The notes under the pieces: generated by a model
What the model saw: the letters and a program-made list of their open reading frames with translations, nothing else
The model's database searches: none
Told to the model about the DNA's origin: nothing
Made by a program: the position numbers and the translations under genes
Assembly (NCBI RefSeq): GCF_014898095.1
Contig: NZ_CP062946.1
Coordinates: 2,790,001-2,854,000, forward strand
Length of the DNA stretch: 64,000 nt
Reading direction: 5' to 3'
DNA from: Thalassotalea sp. LPB0316
GTDB taxonomy: Bacteria; Pseudomonadota; Gammaproteobacteria; Enterobacterales; Alteromonadaceae
In this document: positions 1 to 8,946 of the stretch, piece by piece
Layout: every line of letters begins with the position of its first letter
How positions within the stretch are numbered: position 1 is the stretch's first letter

Positions 1-387
1 CCATTTGAACCAGATTCAACCATGGCAGCGAATTTAACGGCATGGGCAAATAACAAAGCCAACCATCAAGCACTTGAGTTGCTTAAGCTCATTCAAAAAT
101 CTCATTTTGAAGATGCCCTTCCGATGTCGAGTAAAGATGAGCTAATGGCTATTTGTCAGCAATTAAAAATGTCACCACCGGCCAAAGTGTTCAAAGATGA
201 CGCATTTTCGAAAGATGCCGAATTTATTATGCAGGATATATTTGATTTACAAGAGGTAATTGGCACGCAGTCAATTCCAGCGTTGTTGTTAGCGTTTGAC
301 GATAATTTGGTATTGTTAAACCACAATTTGTATTTGAAAAAGCCTAGCGCCATTGTCGAAGCCGTAAAACTTGAACTTAACGCGTAG
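1..387 (+). CDS. DsbA-family (thioredoxin-like) protein, C-terminal part
   Basis: The reading frame is open from the first base, so the gene starts outside the window; the internal ATG at 22 is not its start. What remains is about 128 residues: a helical stretch, then a segment reading IGTQSIPALLLAF, then a hydrophobic strand and a final helix. That pattern resembles the cis-proline end of DsbA/FrnE-type thioredoxin folds, which are redox or isomerase-like proteins. The CXXC active site would lie upstream and cannot be checked. The gene ends 27 nt before map and is probably co-transcribed with it. The family call is moderate. Confidence 0.55.
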   Translation, partial: PFEPDSTMAANLTAWANNKANHQALELLKLIQKSHFEDALPMSSKDELMAICQQLKMSPPAKVFKDDAFSKDAEFIMQDIFDLQEVIGTQSIPALLLAFDDNLVLLNHNLYLKKPSAIVEAVKLELNA

Positions 388-414
388 AACGCCAGTAAAA
401 ACACAGAGAATTCA

Positions 415-1203
415 ATGACTATTAACATTAAAACACCTGATGAAATCGAAAAAATGCGCGTAGCTGGCAGATTAGCTGCCGAAGTGTTAGAAATGATCGA
501 GCCACATGTTAAAGCAGGTGTCACCACTGATGAACTCAACACCATTTGTGCTGAGTATACCGAAAAAGTACAAGAAGCGATTTCTGCACCACTTAATTAC
601 CACGGTTTCCCAAAATCCATTTGCACTTCGGTAAATCATGTCGTTTGTCACGGTATTCCAAACGATGAACCACTTAAAGATGGCGATATTATCAATATTG
701 ATATTACCGTCATCAAAGACGGCTATCACGGCGATACTTCAAAGATGTTTTTAATCGGCGATGTTAGTCCTGAAGATCGTCGCTTATGCCGTATCACCCA
801 AGAAGCGCTATACGTTGGCTTGAAAAAAGTAAAACCTGGTGTCGCTTTTGGCGAGATTGGCGCAGCCATTCAAAAATTTATTAAGAAATCTGGTCGCTTT
901 GGTATTGTTAAAGAGTATTGTGGCCACGGCATTGGCGCAGAATTTCACGAAGAACCACAAATTGTTCACTATAAAAACAATGACCGCACCAAGATGGCTG
1001 AAGGTATGTGTTTTACCGTAGAGCCAATGATCAATGCTGGTAAAGCGGGCACCGTGTTAGATAAAGAAGATAATTGGACGGTTTATACCGTTGATGGCAA
1101 AAAATCTGCGCAGTGGGAACACACCATTGTTGTCACCAAAACCGGTTGTGAGATTTTAACCCATCGCAGTGACGATACCATTGCAAAGGTACTAGTTAAC
1201 TAG
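415..1203 (+). CDS. map: Type I methionine aminopeptidase
   Basis: Cytosolic metalloenzyme that removes the initiator methionine from nascent proteins. At 262 residues it has the usual length of bacterial type I enzymes. Expected metal-ligand segments are present in order: [16 protein letters not shown] (two aspartates), GHGIG (histidine), FTVEPM (glutamate) and the final WEHT glutamate region. The ATG at 415 gives the standard N-terminus, with a pitrilysin-like helix ending in [12 protein letters not shown]. It heads a map-glnD-dapD block conserved in many gammaproteobacteria. Its stop codon lies inside a perfect palindrome that probably acts as a terminator. Confidence 0.97.
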   Translation: MTINIKTPDEIEKMRVAGRLAAEVLEMIEPHVKAGVTTDELNTICAEYTEKVQEAISAPLNYHGFPKSICTSVNHVVCHGIPNDEPLKDGDIINIDITVIKDGYHGDTSKMFLIGDVSPEDRRLCRITQEALYVGLKKVKPGVAFGEIGAAIQKFIKKSGRFGIVKEYCGHGIGAEFHEEPQIVHYKNNDRTKMAEGMCFTVEPMINAGKAGTVLDKEDNWTVYTVDGKKSAQWEHTIVVTKTGCEILTHRSDDTIAKVLVN

Positions 1204-1213
1204 TACCTTTTTA
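1185..1213 (+). terminator. Palindromic terminator overlapping the map stop codon
   Basis: A perfect 26-bp palindrome (aaaggtactagtt, 1185-1197, against aactagtaccttt, 1198-1210) is followed by a short T run. The map stop codon (1201-1203) is inside the right arm, so the hairpin is partly coding. It probably lowers readthrough into glnD. Confidence 0.6.
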
Positions 1214-1262
1214 CTTTCTTACCATTAACATAAAGCAATCGATAACAAGAATTATTCATCAT

Positions 1263-3881
1263 ATGAGCGCTTATATTCCATCACATTATTTCGATACCTT
1301 TTCGATCACCGCGCCTGTGTTGTCGATTAAAGACATCTGTGAGCAAAACCAAGTGTTCTCACAATGGTTGCTAGCCCAGTTCGATTTGCAAGATACTGAA
1401 AACTTAGTAAAAGCGCGTGCACAATATGTTGATCTCGTCCTGTCTAAGCTTTGGTGCCAACACCAACTCGATGAATATCAAGTCAGCCTAATCGCGGTAG
1501 GTGGTTATGGTCGTGCGGAATTACACCCGCACTCAGACGTCGATATATTATTGTTGACGCAAAAAAAGCTCGATAAAACACTTGAAGACAAAATTGGTCA
1601 GTTTATTACCCAGTTATGGGATGTCAGGCTCGATATCGGCCACAGTGTTCGCGATATCAAAGAGTGTATAAGACAAGCGGTCGACGATGTCACTATTGCC
1701 ACTAATTTGATGGAAATGCGTTTGATTAGTGGTTGTCGCAATTTATATGAGCAATTACAGCCCTTATTACAACAAGACGTATTTTGGCGCTCCGACAAAT
1801 TTTTCATCGCTAAGCGCGAGGAACAAAAGCAACGCCACGAACAATATCACGGCGCCGCTTATACGCTTGAGCCGAATTTAAAAGCCAACCCCGGCGGGCT
1901 AAGAGATATTCAAACCATTGCTTGGGTGGCTAAACGTCACTTCTTAGCTGATTCAATGGAAGAGTTGGTTGAACACGACTATTTAACCCGTAATGAATAC
2001 TACGAGCTATTAGAGTGTCAAGACTATTTGTGGCGGATGCGCTTTGCCCTCCACTATGTAGCAGGTCGCAGTGAAAACCGCTTACTGTTTGATTACCAAG
2101 CTGATGTTGCCAAAATGATGGGCTTTGGCGATCACGGTAAGCAAGCGGTAGAAAAAATGATGAAACGCTTTTTCCGCCTGATTGCTCGTATTGCTGAACT
2201 TAATAAAATGCTGCTGCACCGATTTGAGCGCACGTTATTGGGCGCAGAGCACGCACCTAACATTACGGTTATCGATGACGACTTTATTGTTGAAGATGGC
2301 TTAATGAAGATCACCCGTAGCCGGTTATTTAGTCGCTCGCCTAAAATCATCGAAATGTTTTTGAAAATAGCCCAAACACCTGAGGTTAAGGATTTGCACC
2401 CTGAAACCTTGCGATTACTGCGCAATGCTCGTCGCCGATTGATTTCTCGCCTCAACGACTATCAAGCTTGTCGTACTATGTTTGTCGAGTTAATCAGGCA
2501 CCCAAGAGGATTAGGGCTCGCCTTTAGCTTAATGCATCGTCATTCAATACTTGGCGCCTATTTACCGCAGTGGCGCGACATTGTTGGTCAGATGCAGTTT
2601 GATCTATTCCACGCTTATTCTGTTGATGAGCACAGTTATCGACTGATCAAGAATTTGTACCGTTTCTCTCAACCAGAGCACAATCACGAATTTCCGCTTT
2701 GTAGCAAAATTGTCCAACGTACTCGAAAACCTGAACTGCTTTATTTTGCGGGTATCTTCCATGATATCGCGAAAGGCAGAGGTGGTGATCACGCAAAACT
2801 TGGTGCCGCAGATGCACTCGAATTTGCTCAAGAGCACGGCCTTAACAAACACGATGGCCGGATGATTTCATGGTTAGTCGAACAACACTTATTGATGTCG
2901 GTGACCGCACAACGCAAAGATATTTCAGACGAGACTGTGATCAAAGATTTTGCCGAAATCGTCCGTGATGAAGCGCGATTAGATTTGCTATACTGCTTAA
3001 CCGTCGCCGATATGCGAGCAACGAATGAAAGCTTGTGGAATAGTTGGAAAGCCAACCTGTTAGAAGAGTTATACAACGCTACTAAACGCGCCTTTAGGCT
3101 CGGCTTGGAAAAACCCGTTGATTTACGTGCCAAAATCCGTGAAAACCAAGCACAAGCAATGGAGTTGCTGACAACACAAGAAATAACCGAAGAAGACGTT
3201 AAAAAATGTTGGAAGCATTTTAAATCGGATTACTTCCTGCGTTATACCCCAGATCAAATCAAGTGGCACACTCGCAACATCATCAATAAACAAGATGACG
3301 GGCCAATGGTACTAATCAGCCCTAAGCCATATCGCGGCGGTACTGAAGTATTTGTTTACACCAAAGAGCAACCTCACATATTTGCTCGCACCGTTGCCCT
3401 ACTCGGTAACAAAAAGCTATCAATTCACGATGCCAAAATTATTACCAGTAAGAACGGCTATACACTCAATACCTTTGTCATTTTAGATCAGCGCAATAAA
3501 CCGATCGACGATACCCATCGCGCACAAGAAATCGTCGATTCGATTAAGCGCATTTTGTGTAAAGAGTCGACGGCGCAAATTCCAGTGCAACCAGTACCAC
3601 AAAAGAACAAGCAATTTGTCGTTAACACTGTCGTAAACTACTCAAAAACCAGTAGTAAAAACCGAACGATGTTAGAAATCATCGCAATGGACAGACCGGG
3701 CTTACTGGCAAGTATTGGTCAAGTATTCCAAGACTTAAAAATTCACATTCACTCTGCCAAAATCACGACCTTTGGTGAGCGTGCAGAAGACGTATTTACC
3801 GTATCAAATGAGCATGGCACAACCCTAAACGAAGCTGAGCAAGAGCAGCTGCGTCAAAGACTGTGTAATGATTTGGTATAA
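1263..3881 (+). CDS. glnD: Bifunctional uridylyltransferase/uridylyl-removing enzyme
   Basis: Nitrogen sensor that uridylylates PII proteins when glutamine is low and removes UMP when it is high. The 872 residues match the family's usual length (about 890 in E. coli). Domains in order: nucleotidyltransferase with [15 protein letters not shown] near residues 78-93; an HD hydrolase domain with [12 protein letters not shown] near 497-509; and two C-terminal ACT domains starting near 693 and 802 (the second contains [14 protein letters not shown]), which bind glutamine. It starts 59 nt after map and is followed 29 nt later by dapD. No truncation or missing motif was seen. Confidence 0.97.
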   Translation: MSAYIPSHYFDTFSITAPVLSIKDICEQNQVFSQWLLAQFDLQDTENLVKARAQYVDLVLSKLWCQHQLDEYQVSLIAVGGYGRAELHPHSDVDILLLTQKKLDKTLEDKIGQFITQLWDVRLDIGHSVRDIKECIRQAVDDVTIATNLMEMRLISGCRNLYEQLQPLLQQDVFWRSDKFFIAKREEQKQRHEQYHGAAYTLEPNLKANPGGLRDIQTIAWVAKRHFLADSMEELVEHDYLTRNEYYELLECQDYLWRMRFALHYVAGRSENRLLFDYQADVAKMMGFGDHGKQAVEKMMKRFFRLIARIAELNKMLLHRFERTLLGAEHAPNITVIDDDFIVEDGLMKITRSRLFSRSPKIIEMFLKIAQTPEVKDLHPETLRLLRNARRRLISRLNDYQACRTMFVELIRHPRGLGLAFSLMHRHSILGAYLPQWRDIVGQMQFDLFHAYSVDEHSYRLIKNLYRFSQPEHNHEFPLCSKIVQRTRKPELLYFAGIFHDIAKGRGGDHAKLGAADALEFAQEHGLNKHDGRMISWLVEQHLLMSVTAQRKDISDETVIKDFAEIVRDEARLDLLYCLTVADMRATNESLWNSWKANLLEELYNATKRAFRLGLEKPVDLRAKIRENQAQAMELLTTQEITEEDVKKCWKHFKSDYFLRYTPDQIKWHTRNIINKQDDGPMVLISPKPYRGGTEVFVYTKEQPHIFARTVALLGNKKLSIHDAKIITSKNGYTLNTFVILDQRNKPIDDTHRAQEIVDSIKRILCKESTAQIPVQPVPQKNKQFVVNTVVNYSKTSSKNRTMLEIIAMDRPGLLASIGQVFQDLKIHIHSAKITTFGERAEDVFTVSNEHGTTLNEAEQEQLRQRLCNDLV

Positions 3882-3910
3882 ATTCATTCAACCATTAATT
3901 GGACAAATAG

Positions 3911-4741
3911 ATGAGCGAATTACAAACAATTATCGAGGCAGCGTTCGAAGAGCGCATGTCAATTACCCCTAACTCAGTGAGCACAGAAGTTAAAAATGCC
4001 GTATTAGATGCATTAGAGATGCTTAATAATGGCTCAGCACGTGTTGCTGAAAAAATTGCTGGTGAATGGGTTGTACACCAATGGCTGAAAAAAGCCGTAT
4101 TACTGTCGTTCCGGATTTGGGATAACGAAGTGGTTGATGGTGGCGAAAGCAAATACTTCGATAAAGTACCATTAAAATACAACGACTACAGCCAAGCCAT
4201 GTTTGAAGCTGATGGCGTGCGCATCGTACCACCAGCAACCGTTCGCACGGGCTCTTACGTTGGTAAAAATGTTGTCGTTATGCCTAGTTATGTAAATATT
4301 GGCGCATACGTTGATGAAGGCACCATGGTCGATACATGGGCAACTGTGGGTTCATGTGCACAAATAGGTAAAAACGTACACTTATCTGGCGGCGTTGGTA
4401 TTGGTGGTGTATTAGAGCCCTTACAAGCGGGCCCGACTATTATTGAAGATAACTGTTTTATCGGCGCGCGCTCTGAGATTGTTGAAGGTGTTGTCGTTGA
4501 AGAAGGCGCAGTGATCTCAATGGGTGTTTACATTGGCCAAAGCACGCGCATTTTTGATCGCGAAACCGGTGAAGTGCACTATGGCCGTGTTCCAGCTGGC
4601 TCTGTAGTTGTCCCGGGTAATCTTCCATCAAAATGCGGTACCTACAGCCTATATGCAGCAATTATCGTCAAAAAAGTTGATGCAAAAACTCGCGCAAAAG
4701 TAGGAATTAATGCCCTACTTCGTTCAGTTTCAGAAGAGTAA
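3911..4741 (+). CDS. dapD: 2,3,4,5-tetrahydropyridine-2,6-dicarboxylate N-succinyltransferase
   Basis: Fourth-step enzyme of the succinylase branch of diaminopimelate/lysine synthesis; transfers succinyl from succinyl-CoA to tetrahydrodipicolinate. The 276 residues match the family (274 in E. coli). A helical N-terminal domain is followed from about residue 105 by left-handed beta-helix hexapeptide repeats (for example [17 protein letters not shown] and [10 protein letters not shown]). The partner gene dapE lies about 51 kb downstream in this window. The gene sits 29 nt after glnD and is closed by a strong hairpin. Confidence 0.97.
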   Translation: MSELQTIIEAAFEERMSITPNSVSTEVKNAVLDALEMLNNGSARVAEKIAGEWVVHQWLKKAVLLSFRIWDNEVVDGGESKYFDKVPLKYNDYSQAMFEADGVRIVPPATVRTGSYVGKNVVVMPSYVNIGAYVDEGTMVDTWATVGSCAQIGKNVHLSGGVGIGGVLEPLQAGPTIIEDNCFIGARSEIVEGVVVEEGAVISMGVYIGQSTRIFDRETGEVHYGRVPAGSVVVPGNLPSKCGTYSLYAAIIVKKVDAKTRAKVGINALLRSVSEE

Positions 4742-4744
4742 TTG

Positions 4745-4772
4745 ACGAGATACCCGCCTTCGCGGGCATGAC
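4745..4772. repeat. Short palindromic GC-rich intergenic repeat (REP-like)
   Basis: The sequence gagatacccgccttcgcggg with its continuation catgac contains a cccgc/gcggg stem (4753-4757 and 4762-4766) in otherwise AT-rich DNA. It resembles the 'cccgccttcgcggg' REP-like units dispersed in many gammaproteobacterial genomes. Only one copy is present here, so the family assignment is inferred. Confidence 0.45.
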
Positions 4773-4793
4773 GTTATTCTACGTTAAAATTTA

Positions 4794-4832
4794 CGATAAA
4801 AAATGCCACATTTACTGTGGCATTTTTTATCG
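4794..4832 (+). terminator. Rho-independent terminator after dapD
   Basis: A perfect 17-bp inverted repeat (cgataaaaaatgccaca, 4794-4810, against 4816-4832) encloses a 5-nt loop (tttac). The right arm carries a T6 run, which fits an intrinsic terminator for dapD. The mirrored A run could let it work on the opposite strand too. Confidence 0.85.
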
Positions 4833-5024
4833 GTGGTACTGAGCTCGGCTATCACTTTTCACGCCAAGATTCTTTCAACCTTTCTAAAATAGAAATAATT
4901 GGCGCTATGCTATTTGCTGAGTTATTTTTTTGACAGTCATAAAAATAACTTAGCTAAAACAAAAGGATAAAAAGTAAAATCAGACATGGCATAACATCTG
5001 CAGAAGACCAATTATTGGTTTCAA

Positions 5025-5040
5025 TGTGAAGAATTTCACA
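5025..5040 (+). promoter_or_regulatory. Candidate CRP binding site
   Basis: TGTGA (5025-5029), six bases, then TCACA (5036-5040): an exact match to both half-sites of the CRP consensus. Its centre is about 29 nt before the ATG of the lipoprotein gene at 5062. It also covers an in-frame GTG at 5026, which argues against that GTG as the start. The rest of the 4833-5024 gap shows nothing recognisable. Confidence 0.5.
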
Positions 5041-5061
5041 ACGACAAAAAGATGTTTGGTT

Positions 5062-5493
5062 ATGAATACAAGTAAAGTTTTTATCGCAATAATAATGCTA
5101 GTTTTGTTATCGGCTTGTCAGTCAACAAACTACGCAAGCTCAGTAAAAAATGAGCAAAACATCAATTATTCAACGCCCCATCACAATGATGCCAACTCAG
5201 CAATGACAAAACCCATTGTTTTGGCCTCATTCAAGTCAAGAAACAAGCAAAAAACAAAACGCATCCATAACAGCGATAGTCAATTAGCGTATTCATTAGC
5301 TAACCGTCACATCCCAAAAGACCAGCTGATGATGCTAGCATTTGAGCAAAATCGTCAGCAAAGTATCTATGTTCAAACGGGTTTCTTTGTCGATATTCGC
5401 GGTAGCCAAGCGCAAGATCCAGGTAATAATAGTGCTCAATTGGCTTGGCAACACAATGATGCCAACGCCAAAACGATTACTGGGCCAAAGTAA
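5062..5493 (+). CDS. Small predicted lipoprotein of unknown function
   Basis: From the ATG at 5062 the protein is 143 residues, starting MNTSKVFIAIIMLVLLSAC: a classic type II signal peptide whose lipobox cysteine (LSAC) is residue 19. An upstream GTG at 5026 is in frame but would put 12 unusual residues before the signal peptide. The mature part is polar and rich in Asn, Gln and Ser, with no domain I recognise. Its 3' end overlaps the convergent truC gene by 17 nt. A CRP-like site lies just upstream. It could be a lineage-specific envelope protein. Confidence 0.7.
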   Translation: MNTSKVFIAIIMLVLLSACQSTNYASSVKNEQNINYSTPHHNDANSAMTKPIVLASFKSRNKQKTKRIHNSDSQLAYSLANRHIPKDQLMMLAFEQNRQQSIYVQTGFFVDIRGSQAQDPGNNSAQLAWQHNDANAKTITGPK

Positions 5494-6277
5494 TCGACCA
5501 ACCTAATTGCTCAAATACTGTTAGCCACTGACTGTCGAAGTCAGCTTCTATCACCAAGTGTTGGCCTGTTACAGGGTGTGCAAAGCTCAACGTTCTAGCG
5601 TGTAACATCAAGCGCTTAAAGCCAAAAAACTGATGAAAAAACGGATTTTGTTTGTTATCGCCGTGATTAATATCGCCAATGATTGGATAGCGCAAATGCG
5701 ATAAATGTCGGCGAATTTGGTGTTTCCTGCCGGTTTGCGGCATTAACTTAACCAAACTATACCTAACACTCGGATATTTACCTACCGCGATGGGTAGCGT
5801 CGCTGTCGCAATCGATTGATAGTGAGTAACTGCACTTTGCGCCGCCTTATCTTGCCTGGCAAACTTATCGGCGATTTTATCATGTTGCTCTTTAAGCGGA
5901 TAATCAATGATGCCATCACCTAATAGGTGGCCACGCGTTAAGGCGAAATATGTTTTATCAACCTGCCTAGCCGAAAACTTTTCATTCATTTGACGGGCTA
6001 CGCCTTCAGTTAACGCAAACAGTAAAACCCCCGAAGTAGGCCTGTCTAAACGGTGCACTGGGTAAACATATTGTCCAACCATGTCACGTACCAGTTGCAA
6101 GGCAAAGTACTTTTCATGACGATCTAAATAACTACGGTGAACAAACAGCCCAGCAGGTTTATTCACTGCGACTAGATAATCGTCTTGATATAAGATGGTT
6201 AGTTGCGGTTTATCGCCATCAATTGATTCAAGATCACAGGTTGGCTTTCCATTCATGGGGCAGTTAGATTGAACCAT
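5477..6277 (-). CDS. truC: tRNA pseudouridine(65) synthase TruC
   Basis: RluA-type pseudouridine synthase modifying U65 of tRNA. The catalytic motif HRLDRPTSGV lies near residues 75-84, with Asp78 as the predicted nucleophile. ILYQDDYLVAVNKPAGLFVHRS is the typical family opening, and GRKHQIRRHLSHL is the second conserved block. The 266-residue reading has about 27 residues before the family core; an internal ATG at 6256 is an alternative start. It is divergent from the DUF3549-like gene, with 75 nt between the chosen starts, and converges with the lipoprotein gene. Confidence 0.9.
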   Translation of the reverse strand: MVQSNCPMNGKPTCDLESIDGDKPQLTILYQDDYLVAVNKPAGLFVHRSYLDRHEKYFALQLVRDMVGQYVYPVHRLDRPTSGVLLFALTEGVARQMNEKFSARQVDKTYFALTRGHLLGDGIIDYPLKEQHDKIADKFARQDKAAQSAVTHYQSIATATLPIAVGKYPSVRYSLVKLMPQTGRKHQIRRHLSHLRYPIIGDINHGDNKQNPFFHQFFGFKRLMLHARTLSFAHPVTGQHLVIEADFDSQWLTVFEQLGWSITLAQ

Positions 6278-6352
6278 TTACTCGGTTAATGTCATTTAAA
6301 ATTGAGGCGATATTATCTATAATGCCGACAAATTTTGATAGCACTAAATTTC

Positions 6353-7405
6353 ATGAGCACTATAGATACTATTTCTGATCTTCTTAACTTCTCAGGCAGC
6401 CAATTTCGCGTTTTTGATATCGGTCGCCGAATTGATAAGATTTCAAAAACAGACTTTGAAAAAATAGAAACCTGCCAGTTACCGTACCCATTTCCAATAC
6501 AAGGTCACGCTCATATCGCAATCGCCTTTTGGCAAAAATCTTCGAAGACGCCTTATTTGTGGTTTATAAAATTACCGCTTGATGAACGAGGCTTATTAAA
6601 TCAGGGTGCTCGCAACCACTTTATTGCCATTATTGTTGAAGCGCTAGGTAATGACTTAACCGTTGACCCAACCGAGCAGCAAGAAGAGCTATTAAAAAGT
6701 AACCCTTATCACTTTACGCCAGCGCAATACAAACTCGCCTCGTTAAATGCCAAGTTAACCGTTGAATTAAAGCAAAAAGCTAGCAGCTACTACGAGCATG
6801 CACAGCACTACTTTTCAGGTAATTTAGGTTGGGATGATTGGCAGTCACTTGGGGTGCAAGGTATTGCTGACTTTGCGGCGAGATTATCGAATAACGAAAA
6901 CGAACAAGCGTTAATTAACGCACTCGCACATATCCCACTTCAAGTGTTTAGCGTGCTCGCAAGTGCGCTTGAAAACGAGGCTTTATCGGCAAAAATGATT
7001 GAACGCTTGATTAAGCGGTATCACAGCGCTCAAACCCCTGATGAAAAACAACAAGCATTGCGAGCACTTGCCTCAAACTGCCAGCACCCGCATGTTGTTG
7101 CCCTCATTGCTTCATTGCTTAGTGCAGAAAATCGAGCGCAAAGTCAGGTGCTATTACCTGCGGATTTATTGATCATTATCTCGGGAAGATGTTGGCAAGC
7201 ACTAGCACAGGGCGATATGATGATGCTGTATTTAGAGCAACTGGCGAAACTAAATGATACAAACTTGTTCAGTGCAATATTTAAAGATATGGTATCAATA
7301 CCACTATTAAGGCACATTGTGCTTGCTGCAATTCGCTCTGAAAATCGCAGTGAACAATTGGCCAAGGCGATTGGTCAGTTATTTAATCAAGCCGGTAGCC
7401 ATTAG
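6353..7405 (+). CDS. DUF3549-family-like conserved protein
   Basis: The ATG at 6353 gives a 350-residue protein starting MSTIDTISDLLNFSGSQFRVFDIGRR; a TTG at 6335 is a weaker alternative. The N-terminal third is mixed alpha/beta (FDIGRR, then IAFWQKSSKTPYLWFIKLPLDERG). The rest looks like a helical, HEAT-like array rich in Leu and Ala. I recognise the pattern as the gammaproteobacterial DUF3549 family, with no assigned function. It has no signal peptide, so it is probably cytosolic. It is followed 23 nt later by a DUF3301-like gene, likely in one operon. Confidence 0.65.
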   Translation: MSTIDTISDLLNFSGSQFRVFDIGRRIDKISKTDFEKIETCQLPYPFPIQGHAHIAIAFWQKSSKTPYLWFIKLPLDERGLLNQGARNHFIAIIVEALGNDLTVDPTEQQEELLKSNPYHFTPAQYKLASLNAKLTVELKQKASSYYEHAQHYFSGNLGWDDWQSLGVQGIADFAARLSNNENEQALINALAHIPLQVFSVLASALENEALSAKMIERLIKRYHSAQTPDEKQQALRALASNCQHPHVVALIASLLSAENRAQSQVLLPADLLIIISGRCWQALAQGDMMMLYLEQLAKLNDTNLFSAIFKDMVSIPLLRHIVLAAIRSENRSEQLAKAIGQLFNQAGSH

Positions 7406-7428
7406 TTGATGATTAAACGAACATAGTC

Positions 7429-7731
7429 ATGGAAAATATCTATTATTTACTCTTCGCATTTTTAATTTTTTGGTATTTTATTTACCTGAGAAAAATCGCG
7501 GAAGCAGGTAAAAAGCACGTATTGCTTTATTGCCAGCAAAATCAATTACAGTTTATCGATGTCGCTCGTCGCTCTAGCCGACTGAGCTTTAACAAGCGCG
7601 ATGGATTGTTCTGGCAAAGTATTTTTGATTTTCATTTTAGTGGTGACGGTGAAGCCGCCTACCAAGGCGTGATGACGTTAAAAGGCTTGAAAGTTCAAGA
7701 CATTACCACCCCTGCATTTAGAGTACATTAA
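7429..7731 (+). CDS. DUF3301-family-like small membrane-anchored protein
   Basis: A 100-residue protein with one N-terminal membrane helix (residues about 3-20, IYYLLFAFLIFWYFIYLR) and a basic, soluble C-terminal part containing YCQQNQLQFIDVARRSSRLSF, a stretch typical of DUF3301 proteins as I know them. Function unknown; it is presumably anchored in the inner membrane facing the cytoplasm. It follows the DUF3549-like gene closely. I am fairly sure it is a real gene and less sure of the family name. Confidence 0.7.
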   Translation: MENIYYLLFAFLIFWYFIYLRKIAEAGKKHVLLYCQQNQLQFIDVARRSSRLSFNKRDGLFWQSIFDFHFSGDGEAAYQGVMTLKGLKVQDITTPAFRVH

Positions 7732-7761
7732 CCTTAGTTTTACGTAATTTTGGAGAGCACC

Positions 7762-8886
7762 TTGCCGTTAATTCAATCGCTGTTCTGTCTAAAAGGCAAA
7801 GACAATAGAACCCGTTTTTTTATCATACAAGTTAGCATCACCATGCTATTTGTTGTCTTCAATACTGTATTAGCTGAAAACCCATTGGTTATGGTAGTCT
7901 GCGCACTTTTGTTAAGTGTTATTAGCGGTTTAGCTGCTCTTCGTCGCGCCAATGATGCCAATCAAAGCAATAAACTTCTGTTAGCACCTAGCTTATTGTT
8001 TTTTGTCACCTGTTTACTGATTATTTTTACACAAAGCTCTGGCTTCATGTTCGCTCTCATCCTGCCATTTTTGAGTCAGTTATATCTGTTAACCTTTAGC
8101 GGACAAAACGCAGAGCTATCGTACCATCTAGGCTACAGCGGCCCTGTTGATTTAACCGCTAACGCAGCTCATTATCAGCAAGCAAGTATTCGTCGAGTAG
8201 AGCCTACATTGGCTGGCAACCTCTCAGGAACGATCGACAACACAACGATCGACAACACAACGATTGATAACAATCAATTTACCGAGCCTTCACAGCAGCA
8301 AGACGCACATTTTAAAGTGCCAGTTACACATGCTGCACAAGACGATATTGGTGAGCAAATTCGTGAATTTCTCCTTACCCATAAGCAAAAATTAGCCATT
8401 TCGCTTGGTGTTTTGATGTTAGGCGTATTAGTCGTCATAGTGACAGCAAACACTGAGCCAGAACAAACAGTAGTTGTTGAGGAAGTAGAAGCTCCAAACT
8501 TGAATAGTGACATAATCGAGCAAGCTAATATCGTTGAGTTAAGCGACGGTTTTAGTATCGCTTCTAACCCATATCAAGGCATTGTCATATCTTGGCAAGC
8601 GGACGATACCTTGCGCACCGAGCTTTGGAACATTGCAACAGGTAAAGGGGATGAAAGCTGCCAACAGTTAGTTTTCAACAACAATCAAGGGATTAGAACA
8701 GCTCAAGTACAGGTAAAAAATAATTCAACTTACTACGCTGTATTTTCACCGCTAGATAGTCATGAATTAGTCAATCAATTAGCAAAACGCGGCAGTTTTA
8801 AGCTTTGTGGTTATGACTTTTCTCTTAAAGGTAGCCAAGCAGCACTTGGCAAAGTTAACTATTACGGTAACTTGCTCAGTTATTAA
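7762..8886 (+). CDS. Multi-pass membrane protein with C-terminal soluble domain, unknown
   Basis: TTG at 7762 is chosen because a good Shine-Dalgarno (ggagag, 7752-7757) sits five bases upstream; a TTG at 7750 would leave none. The protein has about 374 residues: roughly four hydrophobic segments in residues 15-115 with LRRANDANQ between them (loosely DUF805-like), a polar linker with three copies of TIDNT/TIDNN, another membrane helix near residues 207-227, and a C-terminal soluble domain. I do not recognise a catalytic motif. A shared terminator separates it from the convergent PEP-CTERM gene. Confidence 0.65.
   Translation: MPLIQSLFCLKGKDNRTRFFIIQVSITMLFVVFNTVLAENPLVMVVCALLLSVISGLAALRRANDANQSNKLLLAPSLLFFVTCLLIIFTQSSGFMFALILPFLSQLYLLTFSGQNAELSYHLGYSGPVDLTANAAHYQQASIRRVEPTLAGNLSGTIDNTTIDNTTIDNNQFTEPSQQQDAHFKVPVTHAAQDDIGEQIREFLLTHKQKLAISLGVLMLGVLVVIVTANTEPEQTVVVEEVEAPNLNSDIIEQANIVELSDGFSIASNPYQGIVISWQADDTLRTELWNIATGKGDESCQQLVFNNNQGIRTAQVQVKNNSTYYAVFSPLDSHELVNQLAKRGSFKLCGYDFSLKGSQAALGKVNYYGNLLSY
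8229..8273 (+). repeat. 15-bp in-frame tandem repeat, three units
   Basis: aacgatcgacaacac occurs twice back to back (8229-8243 and 8244-8258), followed by a diverged third unit (8259-8273). Each unit encodes five residues of the TIDNT type in the linker of the membrane protein, so copy-number change would not break the frame. Confidence 0.85.
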
Positions 8887-8898
8887 TTAACGGAAAAA

Positions 8899-8924
8899 AA
8901 AGGCTAGCGTCAAAGCTAGCCTTT
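8899..8924. terminator. Bidirectional terminator between convergent genes
   Basis: A 10-bp stem (aaaggctagc, 8899-8908, and gctagccttt, 8915-8924) encloses a 6-nt loop, with an A run on one side and T-rich sequence on the other. It serves the convergent gene ends at 8886 and 8947. Confidence 0.8.
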
Positions 8925-8946
8925 ATCTCATCAATCATAGAACACG

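Noticed and set aside
156..545. Long antisense open frame across the DsbA-like/map junction
   Set aside because: Antisense to two well-supported genes with no independent evidence; typical shadow frame.
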